This document shows positions 47,601 through 59,800 of a stretch of 64,000 nt of DNA, in pieces. Each line of letters starts with the position of its first letter. The first letter of the stretch is position 1. The notes below the pieces were generated by a model, which was not told the origin of the DNA, ran no database searches, and saw nothing but the letters and a program-made list of their open reading frames with translations. A program made the position numbers and the translations under genes. The stretch comes from Paratinospora sagittata. Its lineage: Eukaryota; Streptophyta; Magnoliopsida; Ranunculales; Menispermaceae. The stretch spans positions 5,250,094-5,314,093 of the forward strand of contig CM069595.1 in assembly GCA_035771175.1 (NCBI GenBank), read 5' to 3'.

Positions 47601-49902
47601 GGAAGGACAAAGCAAACAAACATAAAATGTCAGTGTGGTCTCGTGTGTTTTCTCCAACAAGCATATTTATGAGAAAAATGCACACATGCAATGAGCCTGT
47701 GGTACCAAACAAATTACTTTTGTATAGGTGTACCTGCTCCGTCATTTGCTGGAACATTCCAGGACCAATTTGCCTATGATAGACCTCATTTCGACAATTG
47801 CAACGTCTCTTTCCTGGAGCTGGCTTTAATACATTTTTCTCCCTCCAGACCTGATCATTTTCACCCAAAAAAAAAAAAACACCAATAGATTCATTTACTG
47901 ATTTTGACAACTTTTTTGCATAGCTGAAGCAATCTTTCAAATAGATAAGGGACAATTTCTCCAGGTGATATTAATACAGCCCAATAAAACAACATAATGA
48001 TATTGGATTAATAAATGAGAATTCCATCAAATAAAAATATATATATGTCATAAGCTTATCAACAAAACATTTATAAATTCTTTAAATTCAAAAGCCACAC
48101 TCCTTGTTTGGTTGAAGGCATTTGATTATCTATACTTAGTAGGGTAAAGATCTTTAAATAACCAAGGAAATCCTCCAAATACTTTCGACAATTGATTTTC
48201 TTCCTCCTCATAACTTCACCCATCTTCTGTCCATAGTGATTCCAACCCCTTGGTGTGATCGCCAACACCCAAGACTCAAGCCCTTGGTAAGTAAAACAAA
48301 ACCTAAAGGAGACTTGCTATAGCCAACATACATACAATCAAACTCTAACCAGAAAAGAAGAAAAAAATCATCTGGTCAATAAACTATAAACAGAGCTCAA
48401 GTTCTAAAAAATATTGAAGTGTTGCATATGCCAAATATTGACAGAACCAACAAGTTACAGCTCATTTTATAGAGGTTACTAGTTCAACCCATCGCCTAGG
48501 CTAGACATGAGTTACTCCTGTCACATTCATAAGGGTCTAAAACTCTAAGTCACTCTTTTTTCTCTAGTACAACCATCTAATGGCTTCCAATGAACTTACA
48601 GACCAATGAGGTTACTTGACTTATTATCATATTCCCCAAAATATATGACTCTTAATTATTTAAACTTGAAATGATAGCTGGTTTCCGAAGACAGATATAT
48701 TATTGATGACAAATGCATCAACACCAATAAAGAAAGAAAATAACATAAAAGAAAAGAAATCCTTCAAGGAAATTTTGAACTTTTGAAGAAGTTTGGTCTT
48801 CCAAAGAATGTGCCATACCATCAAGGTACCTCCCATGTACAAATCTTCCAATGTCGCCTCCAGTTCAACAATCACATCATCCCCTTTTACAATCCTTTCT
48901 TCTTCTTCTTGTACTCCACCTCCACCAAAGAAGCTGAAACAAAAAAAAAAAAAAATCATCCAATCAGTGATGAGAGGCTCTGCCATCAACACGTCAATGT
49001 TGATGCAAAAACAGAACAAGAAAGAAGGACAATAAAAAAAGATATACCTTAAACACACTGCTTGGTTCACTATCCATGTAAAAAGGAAAATGGAAAACCA
49101 TGAACCAATAATCACAAGTAAATTTTCAAATTAAGACAAGTCGTAGCAACCTCACCCTATAAGGAGGTTTTCGAAATCTTTGCTATTATGCTTGAGAAAT
49201 CATTTTAGGTTCATTTATGTTTCAGTACAAACGCAACCGATCAAAACATACAGATGAGGCTGCTATACAGAACGTGATAACCATGACATAAATGCAAACT
49301 ACTTATCTCGAAAAATCACCAACAAGTCATTCTACTTTGAGCAAGTAAGAAACATCCAAAAGATCAAACTAAGCAGTCATAACGTACGAGCTAAAAATGT
49401 CTTGGATGTTCATTCCTCCGCCTCGGCCCCCACCAGCTGCATGCTGCTTCAGTCCCTCTTCACCATAATTATCGTAAATATCCCTCTTTTCCCGATCACT
49501 CAGCACTTCATACGCTGATGACCAAATGATTTACATTAGATGAAGAACTATGTAACAGAAATCGAGCTTACGGCGACAGAAATACATGAAAAATCGAACC
49601 ATTGTTTATCTCAGCAAATCTCTTATTCGCCTCTTCGTTTCCCTGGTTCTTATCGGGATGATACTTCAATGCTAGCTTCCGATAAGCTCGTTTGATCTGC
49701 TCATCTGAAGCGCCTTTTGACACTTGCAAAATATCGTAATAGCTTTTCCTACAAAAATTAATCAGCTCAATGACGAAACTGCAAAATCAATTTACATGAA
49801 CAATAACGACATTGAAACAATCAGCACTCACCCTGCGAGAGCAGAGAGCACGGATGAAAGAACGCAAACAAAGAACAGGAATCTCGATCTTTGATACGCC
49901 AT
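44612..49902 (-). CDS. ERDJ3B: ER-lumenal DnaJ co-chaperone ERdj3B, 10 exons, 344 aa
   Basis: Exons in reading order: 49902-49832, 49748-49600, 49514-49388, 48933-48819, 47850-47734, 47598-47512, 45657-45598, 45522-45445, 44914-44843, 44770-44612. The protein is 344 residues (Arabidopsis 346). Residues 1-23 form a signal peptide ending SALAG. The J domain follows, with HPD at 54-56, then a Gly-rich linker ([24 protein letters not shown]). The substrate-binding part has a cysteine pair region (RRCNCRN, later EQCPN), [25 protein letters not shown] and [17 protein letters not shown]. It lacks KDEL, as expected. ERdj3B works with SDF2 and BiP in folding secreted and membrane proteins, including immune receptors such as EFR. 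An exact ER-stress element lies upstream. Intron 4 begins GTATGG, which would read through as VW, the same residues that open exon 5. Confidence 0.96.
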
Positions 49903-50281
49903 TGAAACCCCGCGCAGGAATCAGGAGAGAATTGATCTCTCCCTCAGAAACTCTAGGGCTCTCGAGTCAGATCCAGAGATCAATTACAGGAAGAACAAGA
50001 ATGAAGAAGAAAAAATGGTCAAAAATGATCTTTCAAATGAATATTTCGATCTGAGAGTAGGGTTTGTAAGAGAAATAAAAACAGAGATTTCTTCTGCAGA
50101 AGACGCTCGCTAGTTCTTCTTCCCCTCTTTGCTTCTCGCGGAGTAACGAACTAACGATATTCACAAAACCCGGTTCGGTTCGCTTTTAATACGAACCGTG
50201 CGTCCATAAAACCAATATTTCGAGTTTGCGACGTGTAACTTTCGAAACTGACCAATGAGAAGGAGCGTGAAGATGGGTCAG

Positions 50282-50300
50282 CCAATAAAGTGTTGCCACG
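50282..50300 (+). promoter_or_regulatory. ER-stress response element (CCAAT-N9-CCACG) upstream of ERDJ3B
   Basis: CCAAT at 50282-50286, nine bases, CCACG at 50296-50300: the exact consensus ERSE bound by NF-Y together with bZIP28/bZIP60 in the unfolded-protein response. It lies about 380 bases before the ERDJ3B ATG. The CCACG overlaps a CACGTG G-box (50297-50302), and another CACGTG lies at 50500-50505 inside AACACGTGTT. Activity is inferred from motif and gene function. Confidence 0.75.
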
Positions 50301-51289
50301 TGAGAAAGCATGCGTTTTCTTTGTTCTTTGTAATTCGCACCGTAGCAATGCAACATTGGCACTCCAGAGATTATGGTCTGGTAATGAAATGTAAACGAGT
50401 TGACTGGGATTTGCAGTCGTCGCGGTCTCGAGAGGAAAAGAACTGTAATTTAACGGCCACGATTCACCGATAAGTGTCATCGAGCGTGTGGGAATGAAAC
50501 ACGTGTTCTTCGACGACCCGTCCACCACTGGTTGAGGATACAAACATGCTCTTTGTTACGGTATGAGGCCCATTTTTTAAACTCACTAATGCGGATATTA
50601 ATAGGTTACGACTACAATAATTATTCAGTGACACAAAGCAGTTCAAGTTAAATTTAAAAATTTTTCATCTTCATCCAACTCGTATCACATGTCATCATAA
50701 TTTTTATAAATCTTATACAAGTGTTCGTCACATACGTAATTTTAAAAACTATTATTTTTTCACAACTTAAACTCATAATCCGTATAATGCCCGTTAAGCT
50801 AACGACCAACTACTCTACTACCTGGTTGACAAGTTATATTTGTATTTTATTCGTGATTCAAATACAAATATATAATTTAAGGAAAACAACTCGATTTTGA
50901 AAAAATAAATTAGTTTCTAAGTAAAATCTTAAAAAATGAGTCAAATGACTAGCTATTTTCACTTTTTTTTTTTTTTTTTTTTTGCAAATATAAAAAATTG
51001 TATCTAAATTATAAATGAATAAGATTTTAATCAATAAATTACTTAAACTCTAAACCCTAAATCTCTATTATTGCTAATAATGGAGATGATGACACTCTAA
51101 ACAAGTATAAATAGACGAGACTAAGAATAATTATGCATTGTTCGGTGTTATATATTAAGGTACAAAGTTACTACTATCTAGCAATACATTTGTCTTGCAT
51201 AACACTCCAATTCAAGCAAAATCAAACTTAGTTAAGGTTGTCGACTTAATAGTAAAAGATTATGTTGGTACAAAATTTGACTAACACCA

Positions 51290-51960
51290 AATAATAATTA
51301 TGTGAAAAGAACGTGTTGAGCTGAAAATCTGCCTAGGTGGTGACTCACCTGCTGGATACCTCAAACTTGAGAGAGAAAGAAAGAAAAGAAATAAGCAATT
51401 GTACGGAGCATCAGTGTGGTGTTGGTCAAAGACCCTCTAATGTTTAAATTAGATTCGAACTAAGTCGGGTAGTAGAATCACTATTAGTGATGTAATGAAT
51501 TGCTTACTTTGTTAACAAGAGAGATAGGGATACCGCAACATATCTATAATATTTTTGGTAGGCACATGTCTTATCATGACAAGTGCGTAGTATTTTTGAT
51601 AGGAGTATATTTAGTTGTGACTTTGCGCACGATTGTGTGCTATGTCCCTGATGTCACGATGGATCCCTTAACCTATGCCTTGCCTTGCCTTTTATTTCCT
51701 TTAAGAGCTCAACATACTTAGCCCGCAAGACTTTGCTTAACCTTAGGTCGAATTTCTTAATAGGTGCTATGTAGCTTGAACCTGGTCAGTATCACCAATT
51801 AGTACTTCAATTATAACTCGCTTGGTCTTGCCTGTCATCATAACATTTACTCGGCACATACTTACCAACTGGTGACTTTTGTCTTTGGATGACACGTAGC
51901 ATTTGATGAGGTGATTGGATGCCAGCTCGGTATCCCGATCAGACTCAACAAATTATTTTT
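51290..51960 (+). mobile_element. LTR-like remnant upstream of AMSH3
   Basis: Contains tgcctaggtggtgactcacc, gtgttggtcaaagaccctct and atgccagctcggtatcccga, wording and composition typical of plant Gypsy-type LTRs. There is no pol or gag frame and no paired LTR, so it is at most a solo or truncated LTR. Confidence 0.35.
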
Positions 51961-53194
51961 AATATGTATTTTGACTGAGATAATTCTAATTAAAACCAGG
52001 TAAATGCAATAGAAATTAATTAATAAACAGGTCAACTAGAAAAAAATTGATATGAAATATATGATCTAATGATTTTGTCAACACATAAGACGCTGTATTT
52101 TACGTTATATTTCCCTTTCTTAGCTGTTTAGGGCAAAACATAAAAATGCGCAAACCATGATTAGAAGCATTTTAAAGTAAAAATAATATAGTGCCGCAAA
52201 TGGGCGTGAGAATAAGAATGGTCAATACAACGTGTCATTCCATTGACTATGCTTCTTAATTAAAAAAAACACACCTCTAGATTCAATGCTCAATACAAAT
52301 TCCTTTCTTCTTTTCGAATTAAGTAAATTGCTTTTAAAAAAAGAATAAAAAAAGCTTAAAACAAAACCAATCATTTATCATGCCCTTTCATGTCCAAATG
52401 ATCGAATGCAGTGTATTTTACAGCTAATACCCTAAGTTTATTTACGATAAATATTTTATGATTTAAATCTTATTGATCTCAACTATTATATCTTTTTTTA
52501 ACTTAAAAACTTTCAATATTTATTCTCAATAATGCAAAAAAAAAGAAAAAAAAAAACTTAATTTTTTCAATAAATTTTAGTTAGTTTTGCATTCAAACTT
52601 TTTTTCTCAAAGTAGAAAGTTCGAATCTTTCTCCATCAAATAAGTGAAAGTTTTTTTTAAAATAAATCAGACCTTAAACTTTCCCATCATAATTTAATTT
52701 TAAACGAGATAAAAAAAAAATGTACATCTATTGCTTTGTAATTAAAATACACAAGAAAACATTTTTCTTAATCAACCATTTGATTTTTCTTTTTGACAAG
52801 TAAAATAAGTCACTTTATATTTTATTGTTTGAGGCGGCATTTCCTCTGTATCCCATCGCCATGCCGCTTTTGTTTTTATTTATATCATTTAACATCTAAA
52901 ATTTATAGTTTAAGGAAAAAATATATATAGTGTGTGTGCACAATTTAATTTTACATTGCCTGTGTGATTTTACGTTAGACATTTGTCCTTGATTTGTGCC
53001 TCTCAAAATTAGAAGTATTTTGGGATAGAGCTAGTTGGATTTTTAGGTCTAGGTGTGGATAATAAATCTGTGGCATTATCCAATTAGATCTTTTGGCATC
53101 TCATTCCTTTATAGTCCTTAATAATTCAATTTTTTTTTTTTATAATATTTTATCACATGTCTATTTTAACATTCACATTTTAGCAATGTATCAG

Positions 53195-53493
53195 TTTGGT
53201 ATGCCAATGTGGCGTTACTTTGAGGCTGGGGCGCTTTACTCCTTGAAACTTGAAAGTCACTGGTTCGATTATCTAATCATGCTGGTTTAGTAGATAATTT
53301 TCAGCTTTATCACTCTTGATAAAATTTTCACTGATATCGGGTTGGTGTGGGGACTAACCGATTATGATAATAAAGAAGGTCGGCCGTCAACTTATTCATT
53401 ATATATTTGAACACCCAGCGAGTTAGGGCGGCCGGCTCTCTAAAGGTCAAGAGGTCTTCCTTGTTTCTTTAAAAAAAAAAAAAAAAAAAAAAA
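53195..53493 (+). mobile_element. Possible SINE-like remnant ending in poly-A
   Basis: A tRNA-like stretch (ggctggggcgctttactcc, then tggttcgattatc resembling a B box) is followed by unrelated body sequence and an A23 tail at 53471-53493. No target duplication was found. Confidence 0.25.
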
Positions 53494-53870
53494 TTAAAAA
53501 AATTAAAATAAAAAATAATAATAATAAAAATATTATTTTGGTATGTAATTTTTTATTTTATTTTATTGAACGCTGTAAAAACATGACCTAAGGAGAAACC
53601 GAGAGCTCGCGACTGCTCAGCGAGAGATTAAAAACGCGAAAAGGAGCGCGGCATCAGCAATGTTCAACAATATTATGTTGTCATGATAACACGAATATAC
53701 TTATTACTTCCTGAGCACGCCTGTGATCTGCCGATCCATTCCCCTAAACCCAGAGGAAAAAAAAAAAATAAAAACAAGAAAAAGAGAAAGTAAAAATAAC
53801 CTTTAGTAACGCCGGAAGAATTCGTAAGCACCGTGGGACAAAAAAAAATCGACGATTTTCCGCCAGAAAG

Positions 53871-56800
53871 ATGAAGCTTTCCGACCGTCCGATCAACATA
53901 AACGCCATGGCTCGCAAGGTCGACGTAGATAATCGCATTCCCCTTCGTCACTACTACAGAATTGCCGATAACCTTCTTAAGCAGGTTTTCTCTCCATCTC
54001 CTTTTTCTAGTAATCGAAGTTCGGTGATCGTTCAATTCTATTTGTTTCTGTTAGTGCTGGCAATAATTTTGTTGAGTAAGTTTTTTCGTTACTGTTAAAT
54101 TTACGAAAATTTGGGTAATTTTCGTTGTTTATCAAAATTGGGGTTCGGAAGAGATCTGCCAGTGGATTATTTTGTTTATATTGAATATTAAGCTTCGTGT
54201 TTCGGAAAACATTATGGTTTCTCGAATTCCCTGGACAATTAGAAGCTGAAAGTTGTATTAATCAAGTTTTTGGCGGTCAAAGCTTGACATTAGTAATTGA
54301 GGATCTAATTTGATGTCATCTGGAGCATATGGCCGTTGTTCTAAGCCACTGAACATGCTCCATCACCATCACCCAACTCCTATGGCAATCTAGCGAGTCT
54401 GACCCTTATAAGTAATGTGGAACACAAGCCAAATTATTCCCCTATGAGGATTGCACCAGCGTAAATTACCCCATAATTCATCAACTCGTTCTTTAAAGTA
54501 GGATACTGAAGTCTGTATTATAAATCCAATCATTTCTATCCAAACAAATGGAATTTCAATAGGCTGGGTAACCAACCACTACAAGAAGTTATTCTTTCTC
54601 CAAGAGAATGCATAGGTGGGGTTATATATATTTAGAGGATCTCAAAGTAAAAATGGAATGAGATTTGGATCACTTGTAAATTTTTAATGTACACCAATGG
54701 TTGCCCTGGTTAGAAGGCAACTAAATGATGTTGGGAGTATTTATCCCACATTGTTTACGTTTTAGTGCTCCTTCGGTTTTAGATGTGGGGGGCTTTTACT
54801 TGTCATCAACTTAAACTTTTGGGAGTGTATGCTTCTTTGCATCATATGGTATTACAGTCAAAAGTTTTTGGCTACTTTCCACTTTCTAACAGGACTACCT
54901 CGTCAGGGCAACAGGCTTTCGGGTGGGAATGTTTTGATGTAGGTAGTATTTATTCCCACATCGATTACGTCCAAGTCACCCTCGAGTATATGCGGGTGGC
55001 CCTACCTCTCATCAGCTAAAGCTTTTGGGAGTGTAGGCTTCTCCGCATCATTAAAGGAGATGATGATAGTAAAATGATTCGAGGAAACTTGAATTAGCAA
55101 GAATATGGAAGTGAAAGACGAACTTTGGTTGACTTAAGATAGTTAGGGTAATACTTAAGTGAGAACACAAGATAATTATCTATAGTGGACAAATGTCAAT
55201 TTTTAGTGAAACATGTGTATTTTTTATGGTGGTTTGTTCATTATCCTAGGTAAGGTGTCTTAGAGATAATCATCTAGCAATAGATATAATAAAATCTTCA
55301 TATACTTGAACTTCAATACATATTTTATTACAATACTTTCACATGATAGAGCATGATCAAGAAACAACCTCTTCAATGTGGGGTAAGATAGCATATAGTG
55401 TTCCATCCCTGGACCTTACAATGGTGGGAGCCTCATGCACTTGTTATACCCCTTTTTTTCTAGATCATTATGAAGAACGAAACGACATGGCTTGGTGGGT
55501 TTTGGAGATGTTTAACAGTACTTAGAAAGAGTAAAGTGATGCTTACATTGAGTTTAGATATTTTACAATGAAATTTCTATCAGAAATACACAAATAAACA
55601 TTGTCTATGTCGTACTTTAAACTTCTCAACTTGAAAACTTTAAACTGGAATAATGTTTTCAAAATTGGAAAACAAAACCAAAATCAAAATCCTAAAGAAG
55701 TTAATCAATTAAGTTGAGAAATAATTGAAATAACAATATGAATGTTAATTAAAATGAGAAGTAATAAGGAAAAATACCATGAAGTAGGAGAACATTCAAA
55801 TTAGAATAAATCATTTAAATAGTTAATAGATTAAAAAGTTGATTCTATGTTTCAAGTATGGTATTATCACAAAAATACTAGGCGTCAAAGTTATATTCTC
55901 ATTACTTTGTCAACCTAGGAATTTGAGACAAGAGATTTTTTTTTTGTAGAAGAAACAAACGAATAGATTTTGTATTATATGACTAGAAGAGGCAAGAAAC
56001 CAAAACACAAGGGCACCGCCACAACTCCAAAACCAAAAAATTATACAAACTTGTCCCACCCTCGAAGCCAATCCCCTATAGAATACCCATTTGACAACTT
56101 GCTACTTGCTACCCAAAAAGAGGCTAAAAACTGAGATTGCTCCCAAACTTTAGCCGCTGGCTCCTCCACACCATTTAAGATCATATTGTTCCTCTCCTTT
56201 CATAGTGACCACAAAACCACCAAGTAAATAGTAGTGAATTAAAAATGTCTCACTTTACATAGTAATGAATTAATGAAATACATTACTAAAGGATTGAAGA
56301 ACAATTATAGAAATCCTTTCTAAGTACTTAAAAGGTGTAAGGCATACTGATGGTGACAAAGGGCCTTAGTGCTTGAGGTGCACACTTAGGTAAACCATGA
56401 AAAAAATGCATAAAAAATGTATCAACTAAAAACGAAAATAACAATAATTGTATGTTTCATTAACTATTTAACTATTTGCACTAAGGGGCTTTTCATATAA
56501 AGGGTTGAGGCTGTAATGGTGGTTTTCACTTTATATTACTAAGATTTTGGGAAGCAAGACCATTTTTAATAGCTGTAAAATTACCTTTCTAGCTATAAGG
56601 AGTGACAATCATTTTAGAGCTTATTTGCATAGCTTTATGCACAAGTTTTCCCTAGCTCTAATAAAGTAGGAGGGTCGCATTTTGTAGTTGACAGTTAGTG
56701 TAAAACCTTGTTAGATCAACCATGTCATGAATCTACTTAATTAAATTAAAGGTCAAGAGAATTGTAGGTGTTTTGGCTTTTTGGCTCTATTATCATTTAT

Positions 56801-59800
56801 TCATCAAGAGGAAGAAAAAGGAGATGGTGCAAACCATATAATTAAGGCAAGGTGAATTAAGTGGAGGAGTGCTTTTGGAGTATTATATGATTTGCACTTT
56901 TAAAAACTTTAAAGGAGAATTTTATGAGATTACTATTAGTTTAGCCTTGCTTTATAAAACAAAATGTTGGGTATAACTAATAAATAAACAATTATGTTAA
57001 CAAATTAGGTATAACAAAAATGTGAATGTTAAGTTAGATATGTGGTAAGATATTAAAAGGTAAAGTTACAAATAGCTACATTCAAGAAATGGTAGGAGTG
57101 GCTTGTGTCCCTAATTGGACATAAAATGACTAAATGAGAGAGAAAAAATTAAGATTGTTTACACACATATAATGAAGGTCACAAGTTATGCCAGTTGGGA
57201 AGATTGACCCATTGATAATTGGTTGTATTGATAGAGGTAGGGGAAGACCTAAAATAACATTGATAGAGATGATTAGAGAAAAAATTTCAACTACTTCTAA
57301 TAATACTATCAACTTAGTGCTTGATATAGTAGAGTAGAGGAAATATATTCATGTAGCCGATCCCATGTAATGAGAAAAGGCTTTGTTGAGTTGAGACTGT
57401 TGAGTTGAGGAGTTCGTGATGGTTGTGATCCCTCTTTTGTCTAGAGGGGTTTTTTTATTTCATCCAGCTACTCTTTTAAGGTAGAAAAGATCCTATACAT
57501 ATTTGGTCCTTATACAGTTGTTTGGAGCATGTGCATATATTTCTTATGCAATAAAGTTTCTTTTGTATAGAATGGGTTTTGCTTTCATCCAGCCAATCTT
57601 AAGGTAGGAAAGATCAATACATATTTGTGTCCCTTTATAGTTGCTTAGAGAATGCGCATATCTTTCTACATAATAAAGTTTCTTTTACCGCAAAAAAAGA
57701 GGATATTCCTTGTGCTGCAAGGTCTAGGGTAGAGTTGATATGCACAATTTATTTTAAATATTCTTAAATTTTGGTGTTGATTTTGTGAGATGCTGAATAT
57801 GTATTTGTATTCTAGGCTACTATTTATCGGGAGGAGAAGAATATTGTAGATTTGTATGTCATACTTCTCAGGTTTTCAAGGTGAGAAAAACATTGCATTC
57901 CCATCTTTTTTGCTTTGCATTTAAATGTACATAGGATTGAATACTTAGATGGATTTTTCTATTCTTTCCTTTCCCAGTTTAATGTCTGAAACTATACCAT
58001 GTCATCGGGATTACCAGGCCTTGCTTCCAAAAGAAAGAACTATTTATAGGAAGGTAATGGATTGTAATTGTTCTTCTTGTTTTGCGTTATCCTTTAACAA
58101 ACTTGTGACAGAATGTTCTCTCAATCACCTATGCTACTCTAGAAACTATTAGATGTAGTGGACGAGTTAGAGCGACTAAAGCCTGATGTCCATCATCGAG
58201 TAAACGAACTGAACAAGGCTCATATTGGAAGTCAGCTTGATTGCCCAGAAAGATTTTCATCTACTTCTGCTGCATCTTCTCTAGAACCTTTCCTTGCTAA
58301 GAAGCATATTTCCTCCAATGTCAACAACCAGGTTTGTCTCCTGCCATCTGCTCTGAAGAGTTATTGAATATATATATGTATATTTGCAAGAATTGTCATT
58401 CTTCAAATATTCTATTCTCAGAAGTGAATTGATTACATTAATTTATTTATTAATTTTCTGTCCCTCTCACCACTCCACCAATTGTTTTGTACTCTTCATT
58501 TTTGTGCAGTCTTTTCACTTTTGAATTGATTTTGTTTTGCTTTTGCTCTATTTCAACTGTCTTCTTATGCAGATGTATCTGTTGGGAAAAGTCACATTTC
58601 AGTCTTTGCAGATTAGTAATAATGAACCCAATCAAGTATATCCCACGCAAATCGAAAAGAACTTCCAGAAGCGGTAGGCATATTGGTCAACCATCATTTT
58701 AGAAAAAAAACTAGCTATTTAAATGTATAGTGCTTGGTTCAGTTTCCCTGTTTGACTTTTTGTCATTGTACTTGTTGAAATCAGGGAGGATTACATTGGG
58801 AATTCACATCACAAACTCATTAATAGTGTGATAAATATGGCTCAAAAGCCATGCTATTGTTGGCTTTTCTTGAGGGCTAGAGTCTTTACATTCAATATTG
58901 AGAAAAAAAATAATGTTACACAGAAAGAAAGGTCACAAAGTTATTTGATTGTTAATGAGCAGAAGTTTTTGGGTCCTCTGATCCAAAAACCTTTAGTTCA
59001 TCCATGGTTAAAGATGTAGTTAATGGTGAAGTAGGACTCATGTTACCTGCATGATGATGATTATGAAGTCTAAGCCATGTCTTTCATAAATTCAGATGTC
59101 CATGACTCCTAATCACTACCTTCCTTGTGTTTGTTAGTAGCCTAATAACTAGGTCGTTAATAGTCTTCACTGTTTGTAACTATACTTCTAAATGAACTTC
59201 CCTAATTTGTGGATTTGGTTGTTGGGATCCCCCCCCGGACTCTAAAACAACTCCTCAGGGTTCTACTTTCATAGTCTCCCTTTTACAGTATCACTGCTAT
59301 ATATAAGGTTGATCCTCATTGCTAGTATCAATGTGTATGGGTCATAGCAGGTCTAGGCGGGGTACTGTCCTTGGCTTCGGCATAGTCATGTCTTAAATTA
59401 AATGCATCCTTTAGGAGAAAAAAGATCAATGGCATGCGAACTTTGGAAATGGTTGTGTATGTGTGTTGTGAATGGATGTTTTGTTGACATCCAAAAACTT
59501 GATATGATTATAAAATGGAAGTGAAATTTATATCTGAAATTCTGAGTCTTATCCATTAGATGTTTTTGGATTTGGATAATTCCAATATGGTTGTGCCTAG
59601 AAATGAACTTGGGTAAACAAATGGAGAATTTAAATGTTAATTTTAAAAATGAAATGTATTTATTGTAAAAAAAACTGCATTCAGGAGCTCCAAATTAACT
59701 TTACAGGCTTGGAAATTTGGAGTTGAGAACAGGTGAAACTAAAGGTGTATCAATGATACAGGATGTATGTTGTTGTCAAGTTGAAAGTACACACTTTGAG

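Larger units (their letters stand above)
50600..53870. other. AT-rich intergenic spacer between divergent ERDJ3B and AMSH3
   Basis: No gene found. Poly-T (50968-50984) and poly-A (53471-53493) tracts are present, with several AT-rich stretches. GC-richer islands at 51290-51960 and 53195-53490 look like transposon relics and are listed separately. The last 200 bases contain an A-rich leader and the probable AMSH3 promoter; no clear TATA box was fixed. Confidence 0.5.

Noticed and set aside
48660..49115. 151-residue minus-strand frame
   Set aside because: It is ERDJ3B exon 4 read through into both flanking introns; splice sites at 48933 and 48819 explain the coding part.
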